IMG/VR virus record: IMGVR_UViG_3300032797_000152
Coordinates: 1-24,484 of that record
From: a virus
DNA length: 24,484 bases
Strand: one strand, 5' to 3'
Below the pieces are notes generated by a model. The model was given only the letters and a program-made list of their open reading frames with translations, was not told the DNA's origin and ran no database searches. The translations under genes and the position numbers were made by a program. Positions 8,270-15,339 of this stretch are shown in pieces (within the stretch, counting starts at the first letter, position 1; each line of letters starts with the position of its first letter).

Positions 8270-8509
8270 ATGATTACATCTGAAGGTGTCTTCTCTGATT
8301 ATGAAGCTATTTTAAAGGATGAGAAGCTCTCAGAAGTGGCAAAGTTAGTAGCGTGTATGAGGATAGTGCTTAAAGTTCTTGTTAATATTCGCTCTAATCA
8401 GACCCTTCCTGAGAAAGAAAAGGAACGGTTATTTGCTGACGCTCAGAAGAAACGTGCTGTTGCTGATGCACAGCAAAGACGCAATGTAGTTGTAACACCG
8501 AAAGAATAG
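8270..8509 (+). CDS. Hypothetical helical protein, 79 aa
   Basis: Unrecognised protein, mostly helical. The C-terminal third is a charged run (EKERLFADAQKKRAVADAQ) with a repeated A-D-A-Q pattern, suggestive of coiled coil or nucleic-acid contact. Base composition looks a little richer in G+C than its neighbours. It begins two bases after the resolvase stop, with AGGAGG upstream, and is followed by a hairpin at 8518-8547. Confidence 0.6.
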   Translation: MITSEGVFSDYEAILKDEKLSEVAKLVACMRIVLKVLVNIRSNQTLPEKEKERLFADAQKKRAVADAQQRRNVVVTPKE

Positions 8510-8517
8510 TAAGGATA

Positions 8518-8547
8518 GGGGTGGTGCTATATTGCTTTAACCGCCCC
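8518..8547 (+). promoter_or_regulatory. Stem-loop in intergenic gap, possible mRNA processing or stability element
   Basis: GGGGTGGT at 8518-8525 pairs with ACCGCCCC at 8540-8547, giving eight pairs with one G-U and a 14-nt loop. It stands out as G+C-rich in an AT-rich genome and fills most of one of the few intergenic gaps. No T-run follows on either strand, so it does not look like an intrinsic terminator. The ribosome site for the next gene (AAAAGGAG) is just outside the stem. Confidence 0.4.
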
Positions 8548-8563
8548 CCAAAAGGAGAAATAA

Positions 8564-9019
8564 ATGATTTATGATAGTACCGTAGATTCATTAAAACATA
8601 TCAAAAGAATTGGCGAAATTATAAATAGTATAATAAGAGAGTTATTATTTAGGAGCGAATGCCACGATTCTTCTAAATTACAGAATCCAGAAAAAGTTAT
8701 CTTTGATGAGTTTACTCTAAAATTAAAAAATAGTACATATGGAAGTGAGGAATATAAAAATTTTTTAAAAGAAATGCAACAAGCTCTGGACCATCATTAT
8801 AAAATGAATTTACATCATCCAGAACATTATGTCAATGGAATTAATGATATGGACTTATTAGATATATTAGAAATGGTCTGTGATTGGAAAGCTTCATCAG
8901 AACGGCATACTGATGGAAATATATATGAATCTATTAAAATAAATAAGAAGCGATTTGGAATCTCGGACCAATTAGAACAAATCTTAATTAATACAGCAAA
9001 AAGGTACTTTAATGTATGA
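8564..9019 (+). CDS. DUF5662 family protein
   Basis: A 151-residue protein matching the DUF5662 pattern common in phages and some bacteria: STVDSLKHIKRIGEII at the start, CHDSSKL (H34-D35), a histidine-rich LDHHYKMNLHHPEHY segment (77-89), and MVCDWKASSERH (D107). The ordered His and Asp residues look like an HD-type metal site, so a metal-dependent phosphohydrolase is plausible, but the biochemical function is not known to me. The start has AAAGGAGA seven bases upstream. Confidence 0.8.
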   Translation: MIYDSTVDSLKHIKRIGEIINSIIRELLFRSECHDSSKLQNPEKVIFDEFTLKLKNSTYGSEEYKNFLKEMQQALDHHYKMNLHHPEHYVNGINDMDLLDILEMVCDWKASSERHTDGNIYESIKINKKRFGISDQLEQILINTAKRYFNV

Positions 9020-9191
9020 CGAATATTTAGATTTATCTTGGATAATAATAGAAACTGATTATATATGCGGAAGCAAATTTTATATAATCAAAGAAAAACC
9101 TTGTTGGGTAGAAGTAGCCAGATTTGTGAATCCTAAAGATTGCTTTCAATATGTATTACAACGAATAGAAGATAAAGAAAGACAAAGATGA
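9012..9191 (+). CDS. Hypothetical protein, 59 aa
   Basis: Small gene overlapping the DUF5662 gene by 8 nt and the next gene by 4 nt (ATGA). The product looks like a mixed alpha/beta domain (SWIIIETDYICGSKFYIIKE, then a basic C-terminus). It occupies a gap that would otherwise be 170 nt. Overlap geometry at both ends is the main support. Confidence 0.5.
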   Translation: MYDEYLDLSWIIIETDYICGSKFYIIKEKPCWVEVARFVNPKDCFQYVLQRIEDKERQR

Positions 9192-9577
9192 TAAATTTAA
9201 AACTTCTATTAGATATAGTAGGATTTATAATGATTTATACGGGATGGTTAGACGCATATAAATATCATGTAAGTGCAAATACTATCCGAAAAGTAAAAAC
9301 TGCTCACGGACATTCTAGACGTTTTATAAACTACGCTTTAATTAACGATATTATGCGTATAATTTATTTAGGGGTCTCTGCGTTAGTTTTTGAACGAATA
9401 GATTGGTTTTTAATTATATGTTGTATTTTTGCTATTATTTTTATGATAGAACATTGGCTTACAGTTTATATTTACTATCCATATAGAAGAAGAGGATTAC
9501 AAGGATTTAAAAGACCTCATCTTGGTATATATTTTATTAATTCCATATTGCCGAATCGTATCAGGAGAAGACTCTAA
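9188..9577 (+). CDS. Hypothetical membrane protein, 129 aa, about three helices
   Basis: Predicted inner-membrane protein. Hydrophobic segments lie at about residues 4-19 (LKLLLDIVGFIMIYTG), 55-67 (IMRIIYLGVSALV) and 74-95 (WFLIICCIFAIIFMIEHWL), and a basic loop (NTIRKVKTAHGHSRR) separates the first two. The C-terminus is arginine-rich (RIRRRL). The function is unknown. It is in operon with the small gene upstream through an ATGA overlap and is followed by a clear AGGAGG for the next gene. Confidence 0.6.
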   Translation: MINLKLLLDIVGFIMIYTGWLDAYKYHVSANTIRKVKTAHGHSRRFINYALINDIMRIIYLGVSALVFERIDWFLIICCIFAIIFMIEHWLTVYIYYPYRRRGLQGFKRPHLGIYFINSILPNRIRRRL

Positions 9578-9587
9578 GGAGGAATAA

Positions 9588-9890
9588 ATGCTTATTTGCT
9601 ACTGCGATTTATGTGGATTACCAATAAAAGGAAATAAGTATATGCTAACTACAGAAAAATTCTTTGAAAATCCTCCTACTTATGAATGGGAAAAGCAATA
9701 TCCTATTACTATTAAACATAACGAAGTTTGCGAATCTTGTAAAATCATTATAGATGAAATTTTTAATTTACGGTTTAAAGAACTTAATAAATTAGCGCAA
9801 GAAATTCATCGATTATTTTCTTTGGACTCTAAATTAGATAAGGAGAAAAAACATGACGAAAAAGAAGAAGAAAATTACCCCCCTGTATAA
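9588..9890 (+). CDS. Zinc-finger-like hypothetical protein, 100 aa
   Basis: Begins MLICYCDLCGLPIKG and has a second pair in EVCESCKII, so C5-x-C7-x2-C10 and CESC could bind one zinc and pin two strands together. A helical, lysine/glutamate-rich C-terminus follows. AGGAGG precedes the start. It resembles many phage zinc-finger hypotheticals with no known function. Its last 38 nt also encode the start of the next gene in another frame. Confidence 0.6.
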   Translation: MLICYCDLCGLPIKGNKYMLTTEKFFENPPTYEWEKQYPITIKHNEVCESCKIIIDEIFNLRFKELNKLAQEIHRLFSLDSKLDKEKKHDEKEEENYPPV

Positions 9891-10023
9891 ACGAATAAGA
9901 AAGATTTGGACTATTAATCCTCGCGAAAGAATAAGAGAAGATAAGGAGCTAGTAGAGGATAATCCTTGCGAGAATTGCGGGAATGTAGACCCAGGAGTAT
10001 GTTACGGTTGTCAATTTGGTTAA
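9853..10023 (+). CDS. Small basic zinc-ribbon protein, 56 aa
   Basis: Starts inside the preceding gene with AGGAG about seven bases before the ATG. The N-terminus is strongly basic (MTKKKKKITPLYKRIRK) and the C-terminus holds CENC and CYGC (C39, C42, C50, C53), a compact zinc ribbon. A nucleic-acid-binding role is plausible. It overlaps its neighbour by 38 nt, more than usual here, but the ribosome site and cysteine pattern support it. Confidence 0.55.
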   Translation: MTKKKKKITPLYKRIRKIWTINPRERIREDKELVEDNPCENCGNVDPGVCYGCQFG

Positions 10024-10038
10024 AAATATCTTATGATG

Positions 10039-10047
10039 TGTTATACT
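10039..10047 (+). promoter_or_regulatory. Possible extended -10 promoter element before sbcD
   Basis: TGTTATACT in the short gap between 10024 and 10063 matches the TGnTATAAT extended -10 form at all but one base. There is no convincing -35 box (TTGGTT at 10017 is two bases too far). A start site near 10054 would leave a leader of only about ten bases before the ATG at 10064. Weak, but it is one of the few gaps in the region. Confidence 0.22.
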
Positions 10048-10063
10048 TTAGTTAGGAGACTAT

Positions 10064-11014
10064 ATGAAGATTTTGATAAGTTCAGATTACCATATCAAAG
10101 AATCCGATAATAAGGAGTGTAGTTTAGTTCTAACTGAATTACTCGACATTATTAAATCCGAGAATATTACATCCCATTATATTCTTGGAGACATTTTTGA
10201 TACCGTTCATCCTACCCCAAAAGACCTCGACTTATTCGCTCAATTTATCAAAGATGCTAACTTACCAACATCAATCGTAGTTGCAAGAAGCCACGAATCT
10301 ATCTCCCAAGACAATTCCGTACTTAATCATTTTGGATTATTAAAAGAATCGATACAAATCTATTTTGAGCGTGCCGAGGTCGCACCAGCCGATTATAAGG
10401 TATTGCTAGGTCATTTTATGGTCAAGGAGTCATTATGTGGCTTCAAAGAAACTATAAGTCTTTCTGACTTAAAGGGTTACAAGAAAATCTTCTTGGGACA
10501 TCAACATCGTTATCAAGAAATAGCCAAAGATTATGCGTATCATATTGGTAGTATTAGGTTTATAAACTTTGATGAGGCTCCAGACGATGCAAAGTATGTT
10601 GGGATACTTGACCTAAGTCCCGTATCCCGTGATTTCAGGCTAAAGAAGCTCGCCACGCCATTTCCCATGGAAGATATATATTATGCCACTAACCCTAAGA
10701 AAACCTCGCCAGCAGCTCGTAGCATTGAATCTGAAGGGGAACTTTTGACATATCTCAACTCTATACCCGCTCGGACCAAAGTTAGAGTAATTATAGGGGA
10801 TTTTGCTCATTTTAAGTCGTTTTTGAAGATTTCTACACCCTATCGGGCTAAATTTGAGCAGTTTAAGGAGAAAAAAGACTTCGAGATTACCGCAGACCTA
10901 AATGTAGCAGTTAAGCAAGATTTCCCCGATTTTAAGCAAGCAGTAGAGGCTTTTTTAAGTGTTCAGAAGTTAGACCCCGAAGTAAAGAAAGCTTTATTGG
11001 AGGAATTGAAATGA
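10064..11014 (+). CDS. sbcD: SbcD/Mre11/gp47-like metallophosphoesterase nuclease subunit
   Basis: A 316-residue calcineurin-like phosphoesterase. Motifs: SSDYH (D8, H10), LGDIFD (D43), VARSHES in place of GNH(D/E) (H77), LLGHF (H117) and LGHQHRY (H146, H148). The C-terminal part fits the capping domain of SbcD-like proteins. With the SbcC-like ATPase at 11753 it should form a Mre11/Rad50-type complex that trims DNA ends and clears blocked ends. The metal-bridging asparagine of motif III is replaced by Ser76, which is unusual. Base and codon use look somewhat richer in G+C than the flanking small genes. An AGGAG precedes the start. Confidence 0.85.
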   Translation: MKILISSDYHIKESDNKECSLVLTELLDIIKSENITSHYILGDIFDTVHPTPKDLDLFAQFIKDANLPTSIVVARSHESISQDNSVLNHFGLLKESIQIYFERAEVAPADYKVLLGHFMVKESLCGFKETISLSDLKGYKKIFLGHQHRYQEIAKDYAYHIGSIRFINFDEAPDDAKYVGILDLSPVSRDFRLKKLATPFPMEDIYYATNPKKTSPAARSIESEGELLTYLNSIPARTKVRVIIGDFAHFKSFLKISTPYRAKFEQFKEKKDFEITADLNVAVKQDFPDFKQAVEAFLSVQKLDPEVKKALLEELK

Positions 11015-11127
11015 TATATGAACTTTTAAAGAAATTAATATGTCTTATTTTAGGGCATACAATAAGAAGGTCAAAGAATCAATATGGCGTATTTTTAAAG
11101 TGCTTACGTTGTGGTAAAAAATATTAA
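11011..11127 (+). CDS. Tiny zinc-ribbon-like protein, 38 aa
   Basis: ATGA overlap with the SbcD gene and GGAGG just upstream inside its 3' end. The peptide has C11-x4-H16 and a C-terminal CLRCG (C31, C34), the arrangement of mini zinc ribbons found in many phages (CxxxGH then CxxCGK). No function is recognised. Confidence 0.5.
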   Translation: MIYELLKKLICLILGHTIRRSKNQYGVFLKCLRCGKKY

Positions 11128-11136
11128 GGAGTAATA

Positions 11137-11256
11137 ATGTGTAAGGCATGGGTAGAAATTAAAAATGGTAAGATAATTAAAGGAAAGGGTCATTTAATTA
11201 TTTGCAGTGATTGTCAGGTAATTGAAGTAGAGAAAACAAAGAAAAGGAGAAAGTAA
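11137..11256 (+). CDS. Hypothetical small basic protein, 39 aa
   Basis: Preceded by AAGGAG and ending with a one-base overlap to the next ATG. The peptide begins MCKAWVEIKNGKIIKGKG, contains ICSDCQVIE (CxxC) and ends KTKKRRK. It may be a beta-hairpin zinc knuckle with a basic tail. Support comes from the ribosome site and tight packing. Confidence 0.5.
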   Translation: MCKAWVEIKNGKIIKGKGHLIICSDCQVIEVEKTKKRRK

Positions 11257-11519
11257 TGTTTGGAGCATGGCAAACTGATGCAGAAATGATATTGATGGTC
11301 TTTGAACTTGCAAAAACTCGTGGAAAGACTACAGGAGAGAATTGTCAAACCGAATTTGATGAGATTAGAGAAAAATATCCTGACCGATTTAAGTTCTTAG
11401 GAGTAACAGATAAAGATGCGGATTTAATAACAGGAAATTTAAGAGAAAAAGGATTAAAAATTCTTAATATAAAGGAAGTAGACCGAAGACATGACACAAA
11501 CAAAGGTAGTTCATTGTAA
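11256..11519 (+). CDS. Hypothetical protein, 87 aa
   Basis: Unrecognised soluble alpha/beta protein with a helical N-terminal half (DAEMILMVFELAKTRGKTTG) and a second region around FKFLGVTDKDADLITG. It sits between SbcD and DUF4326, and its end overlaps the DUF4326 gene by 29 nt. The start has GGAGA upstream and a one-base stop/start overlap. Confidence 0.6.
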   Translation: MFGAWQTDAEMILMVFELAKTRGKTTGENCQTEFDEIREKYPDRFKFLGVTDKDADLITGNLREKGLKILNIKEVDRRHDTNKGSSL

Positions 11520-11778
11520 AAAAGAGAAATACGATATTTATATAGGAAGACCTTCTATTTTCGGAAATCCTTTTACTATTGGAAAAGACGGAACAAGAAA
11601 AGAAGTTATTGATAAGTATAGAATATATTTTACTAGACAGATTGATACAAATATAATTTTTAAAAGAGAGGTACAGAAGCTCAACGGCAAAATATTAGGA
11701 TGTTGGTGTAAACCTAAAAATTGCCATGGAGATATAATAGCGGAGTATTTGAATGATAATCAAAAACCTACAACTTAA
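11491..11778 (+). CDS. DUF4326 family protein
   Basis: A 95-residue protein with the DUF4326 signature: VVHCKKEKYDIYIGRP, then SIFGNPF, and near the end LGCWCKPKNCHGDIIAEYL with Cys-x-Cys and Cys-His. The cysteines and histidine probably form a metal or catalytic site. The domain is widespread in phages and bacteria and is sometimes found with DNA-processing genes; its activity is unknown to me. Here it lies between the SbcD and SbcC genes and overlaps the SbcC start by 26 nt, so translation of the two may be coupled. Confidence 0.88.
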   Translation: MTQTKVVHCKKEKYDIYIGRPSIFGNPFTIGKDGTRKEVIDKYRIYFTRQIDTNIIFKREVQKLNGKILGCWCKPKNCHGDIIAEYLNDNQKPTT

Positions 11779-13201
11779 TAATTTCCAACTTTTCGAGACT
11801 GTAGATATTACTTTCGATAAAGTAAATATTATTACAGGAATTAATCACGATAATCCTGAAGATGCCTCTAATGGTGCAGGAAAGTCCACAATCGTGAATG
11901 CTCTCCTATATGTTCTTTTTGGAGATGTAACAGGACTTACTCAAAAAGATTTATTAAGGTTCACTGCAAAAGAATGTTCACTATCTTGTGAACTATCGCT
12001 AAATGGTAATGATTATTGTATTGCTCGTACTATTCCAAATTCCTTAACTATTATTGAAAATGGTATTAAACTTCAATTTAATACTCCTTCTTTAGCGGAT
12101 AAATATCTGCAAGAGCATCTCTGCACCAAAGAATTCTTTAAGGAATTCCGCGTTATAGACATTAAGAAGGGGCTCAATATCCTTGACTATGGCAATGTGG
12201 CTCTCAAGAAAACTATGATGGGTTTCTTAGAAGATATGTTTAATGATGTCCGCAATCGTCTTCTAAGTAAGAAACTTGACCGAGAACGCTTTAACGTGGA
12301 CAAGAAGCCATATCGTTATTATCTTTCAGAAAATCGTTTGAATATTCTTGAACAAGCCTATCAGTATTATATAGAAGAAGGCAATAGAATAGCGCACGAA
12401 TATCAAGATAGTAATAATACTATCTCAGAACTTAAAGCAAAGATTACTTCTAAAGAATATATTATTCGTAAGAATGAACAATCTGCTCCTTCTCCTACAA
12501 CGAAGAAATGTCCTACCTGCGGAACAATCCTTAATATCAAAGCTGCAGAAGCTGTCCAAAAGAAGGGCGACGCAGAAATTGCAGAACTTAAAAAAGAAAT
12601 CATAGAACTTCAAGGATTCGTAGAAGTAGGAAAAGAAGATATAGAATATTTTATCGAACAAGAACGAGTAGTAGGACAAAAGAAAATTCATCTATATGAA
12701 CGCATTACCAGATTAAAGGAAGCCTTTAAATTTAAGGACTATAAATATACTGCTAAAGACGTAACTATATATGCCGAAGCTATCAAACTTTTAGACACTT
12801 TTGCGGGAGTATATATTAACGAATGGCTTAAATCTTTAGAAGTAATTATTAATCATCTTCTTGCTAAAGTTAATCTAAGTATAGAATTTAGTCCAGATAA
12901 AGACTTCTTAAAAGTAATGGATAATGGACAGGTCTTGAACTACAGTCAGTTATCCAGCGGGCAGAAGACGTTTCTCTCAGCAATATTCAAAGTAGCCATT
13001 TTACTTCAAAAGGGACTAACAGGAATCATTGTAGCAGATGAAGGGATGGGCGCGCTTGACCTTATTAATCTCAAGAATCTGATTGAGATAGTTAAAGACT
13101 TAAATTTTCAGTGGGTAATCGTGTATCAGAATATTAATAAAGATTTTGATGCAAATTTTATTAATATAGAAAGGAAAGATGGAAAATCAACAATTGTCTA
13201 A
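11753..13201 (+). CDS. sbcC: SbcC/Rad50/gp46-like ATPase with zinc hook
   Basis: A 482-residue SMC-like ATPase. The N-terminal lobe has Walker A NGAGKST (40-46), and the middle holds short coiled coils around a CPTCG zinc hook (C253, C256). The C-terminal lobe has the ABC signature LSSGQKTF (400-407) and Walker B GIIVADEG (424-431). It is the ATPase partner of the SbcD-like nuclease upstream; by homology the pair processes double-strand ends. The coiled coil is much shorter than in E. coli SbcC and a little shorter than in T4 gp46 (560 aa), giving a compact complex. It begins inside the DUF4326 gene and ends overlapping the next gene by 23 nt. Confidence 0.9.
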   Translation: MIIKNLQLNNFQLFETVDITFDKVNIITGINHDNPEDASNGAGKSTIVNALLYVLFGDVTGLTQKDLLRFTAKECSLSCELSLNGNDYCIARTIPNSLTIIENGIKLQFNTPSLADKYLQEHLCTKEFFKEFRVIDIKKGLNILDYGNVALKKTMMGFLEDMFNDVRNRLLSKKLDRERFNVDKKPYRYYLSENRLNILEQAYQYYIEEGNRIAHEYQDSNNTISELKAKITSKEYIIRKNEQSAPSPTTKKCPTCGTILNIKAAEAVQKKGDAEIAELKKEIIELQGFVEVGKEDIEYFIEQERVVGQKKIHLYERITRLKEAFKFKDYKYTAKDVTIYAEAIKLLDTFAGVYINEWLKSLEVIINHLLAKVNLSIEFSPDKDFLKVMDNGQVLNYSQLSSGQKTFLSAIFKVAILLQKGLTGIIVADEGMGALDLINLKNLIEIVKDLNFQWVIVYQNINKDFDANFINIERKDGKSTIV

Positions 13202-13829
13202 TATAGAGGACAACTTTTTAAAAATAAATCCAATAGAGTTATATAAAACTAATTCTCAGTTTGATAATCTAGAAGAAGGAGGATTTATTCCTGGAACTAT
13301 CATTGAAATTATAGGCAAAGAATCTTCTGGTAAAACTATGTTAATGCTTTCTTTTATACATGAATTACAGAAGAATTACTTTCCTATTGTTTATATAGAT
13401 ACAGAATATTGTTTTAGCGAAAACTTTGCACAAGAATTAGGAATAACTCCAGAAAATTTACCTATAATTACTGATAGTAATTTGGATGAAATTTTACAAA
13501 TTTTAAAACATCTTTATCCTTCATATCAATATAAATTTATCATTATAGATTCTTTTGCGGGACTTACTCATTTAGATAAGTTCTATGAACTAATTGAATT
13601 TATTACAAATAATAAAATTGTACTTATTTATACTAATCAACTTCGCCTAAATTTAAAAACTAGAAAGCTTACTAGCCCTACTATAAAATATCTAAGAAAG
13701 GCAGTATATAGTAGAGTTAAAATACTTCAAAAATTTATAATGAAAGATGGCACGGATATAGTATTTATGAAAAGATTAAAATCGTCATTAGATAGCGAAA
13801 CATTTAATATAAGGATATTCCATGATTGA
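13179..13829 (+). CDS. Second RecA/RadA-fold ATPase, 216 aa
   Basis: A RecA-core-only protein. Walker A is GKESSGKT (46-53) preceded by GGFIPGTIIEI, the strand YIDTEYCF carries the catalytic glutamate (E76), Walker B is FIIID (120-124), and YTNQLRLN (Q154) matches the RecA switch motif. It lacks both the N-terminal helix domain and the C-terminal DNA-gating domain of RecA, and is far shorter than the recombinase at 3726. It could be a Rad51-paralogue- or RadA/Sms-like mediator that loads or remodels the main recombinase, or that works with SbcCD at DNA ends. It overlaps the SbcC gene, supporting a joint function. Confidence 0.8.
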   Translation: MENQQLSNIEDNFLKINPIELYKTNSQFDNLEEGGFIPGTIIEIIGKESSGKTMLMLSFIHELQKNYFPIVYIDTEYCFSENFAQELGITPENLPIITDSNLDEILQILKHLYPSYQYKFIIIDSFAGLTHLDKFYELIEFITNNKIVLIYTNQLRLNLKTRKLTSPTIKYLRKAVYSRVKILQKFIMKDGTDIVFMKRLKSSLDSETFNIRIFHD

Positions 13830-14574
13830 TACTACCCCTAAATGTAGGCTAGGAAAATGTAAATCATGTAAAAAATCTAGGGATATTAGGTCAAAATCTA
13901 AATTATGTATTATTTGTTGGAGGAAATTTGCAATAGGAAAAAATGCTATTTTTTATGGTAAACATCATACTAAATTGGCAAAACAAAAAATGAGTAAATC
14001 TCAAAAAGGTAATAAAAATGGATTCAAAAATGGTAAACCAGTCTGCATTAATTGCAGAAAAGAAATTAATTATAATACCACTAGATGTTCTCTTTGTTTT
14101 CATAAATTATTAAGTAAAAAATTAAAAGGTATTAAACCAAGTCAACAATGTTTAAAAGCAGCAAAAAAAGCAAATTCTCATCCTATGTCAAAAGAACAAA
14201 AAGAAAATATAAGTAAATCATTATTAGGGAAAAATAAAGGAAAAAATAGCGCGTTATTTGGTAAAAAAGCTCCTTTTATTAAAAAAATAAAATATAAACA
14301 TATAAAAATGCGTTCTTCTTGGGAGGTTGCTTATGCTAAATATTTGGACAAGAATAATATTAAATGGCTTTATGAACCTAAAACTTTTGATTTAGGAAAT
14401 ACCACTTATACTCCCGATTTTTATCTTCCAGAAACTGATACTTATATAGAAATAAAAGGTAGATGGTTTAAAGATTCTAAAGAAAAATTTCTTTTATTTA
14501 AGAAAAAATATTATAGCGTTAATATAACTTTATTAACTAAAAAAGAATTAGCACAATTAAAAATAATAAAATGA
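13822..14574 (+). CDS. Free-standing homing endonuclease: zinc finger, NUMOD3, PD-(D/E)XK
   Basis: A 250-residue lysine-rich protein. N-terminal cysteine pairs (C13/C16, C29/C32) suggest a zinc finger, with another set at 75-92. Two NUMOD3-like modules follow, near HTKLAKQKMSKSQKG (49-63) and MSKEQKENISKSLLG (122-136), which read DNA in homing enzymes. The catalytic part is PD-(D/E)XK: SSWEVAYAKYL (E168), YTPDFYLP (D199) and TYIEIKGRW (E210, K212). It should cut an intergenic or gene target in phages lacking it and spread by repair copying. It overlaps the RecA-like gene by 8 nt and the next gene by 4, so it was inserted neatly without breaking neighbours. Very high lysine content with AAA codons differs from the replication genes. 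Confidence 0.85.
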   Translation: MIDTTPKCRLGKCKSCKKSRDIRSKSKLCIICWRKFAIGKNAIFYGKHHTKLAKQKMSKSQKGNKNGFKNGKPVCINCRKEINYNTTRCSLCFHKLLSKKLKGIKPSQQCLKAAKKANSHPMSKEQKENISKSLLGKNKGKNSALFGKKAPFIKKIKYKHIKMRSSWEVAYAKYLDKNNIKWLYEPKTFDLGNTTYTPDFYLPETDTYIEIKGRWFKDSKEKFLLFKKKYYSVNITLLTKKELAQLKIIK

Positions 14575-15017
14575 CCATTAAAATCTTTATATGGATGATT
14601 ATTTTAGCTTTATTTCATAGTCTCCAAGAAACTCAGATAGAAGGGAAGGCAGGATGGGCGCGGCATTTGCCTACATTTAGAATATCTACATTTATTACAA
14701 AACTTTTACTTAATAAAGAAATTACAGGTTATCATATTTTTATGCTATTAATGTATATTACAATTTTTCATGGAATATATTTATTTAATCCTTGGACATT
14801 AAAAACTGAATTTACAATATTTGGATTATTAAGTTGGTATTTTATTATAGAAGATTTTTTATTTTTTCTTGTAAATCCTCATTACGGTATTTCTAAATTT
14901 AAAAAAGGAAGTATTTCTTGGCATAGACGTTGGATACTTAGATATATTCCAGTAAGTTATATATGGGGTACGATTGTAGGAACTATTTTATTATTAATTG
15001 GAGATTATAATGGCTAA
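14571..15017 (+). CDS. Hypothetical four-helix membrane protein, 148 aa
   Basis: Predicted integral membrane protein with hydrophobic segments near residues 3-17, 53-73, 81-103 and 123-143. Between them are conserved-looking polar motifs: LQETQIEGKAGWARHLPTFR after helix one, IIEDFLFFLVNPHYGISKF at helix three, and SWHRRW before the last helix. The concentrated Glu/Trp/His residues facing the membrane border look like an enzyme or metal site rather than a simple channel. I do not recognise a named family. It overlaps the homing endonuclease by ATGA. Confidence 0.6.
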   Translation: MTIKIFIWMIILALFHSLQETQIEGKAGWARHLPTFRISTFITKLLLNKEITGYHIFMLLMYITIFHGIYLFNPWTLKTEFTIFGLLSWYFIIEDFLFFLVNPHYGISKFKKGSISWHRRWILRYIPVSYIWGTIVGTILLLIGDYNG

Positions 15018-15339
15018 ACGAAAAAGATGTATCTGTACTATTTTTGATAATATAGAAATAGCATGTGATATAATTCTTAAAATGAAAATTAGGCATTATG
15101 CTACTCCTGAAGAACTTAAAGATGATATAGATAGATTAATAGAAGATATTATTGCCTCTAGTCAAGAAGGTAAAGAACGCGGGCAAGCAATGGAAAATCG
15201 TTTATCTGATTATCGTAATGCTATTGAAGATTTAGGTTTTGTAAGAGATAAGAACGATACTATTAAAGATGAAATAACTGCCTTAAAAGAGAAGATATTT
15301 GAATTAACTAATGCCAAGCAGGAGGACCATAATGAATAA
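15010..15339 (+). CDS. Hypothetical protein, 109 aa, C-terminal coiled coil
   Basis: Basic N-terminus (MAKRKRCICTIF) followed by acidic helices, with a heptad-like C-terminal segment from about residue 60 (DEITALKEKIFELTNAK). The in-frame TTG at 14998 is less likely than the ATG at 15010, because TTGGAG itself supplies the GGAG ribosome site six bases before that ATG, and the resulting 8-nt overlap matches other junctions here. The function is unknown. Confidence 0.6.
   Translation: MAKRKRCICTIFDNIEIACDIILKMKIRHYATPEELKDDIDRLIEDIIASSQEGKERGQAMENRLSDYRNAIEDLGFVRDKNDTIKDEITALKEKIFELTNAKQEDHNE

Noticed and set aside
8518-8547. Intrinsic terminator
   Set aside because: The stem is real, but no T-run follows on either strand, so it was kept only as a stem-loop.
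12403-12691. Minus-strand open frames opposite the SbcC gene
   Set aside because: They are antisense shadows of a gene with clear ATPase motifs; they lack ribosome sites and show low-complexity Phe/Ser-rich products.
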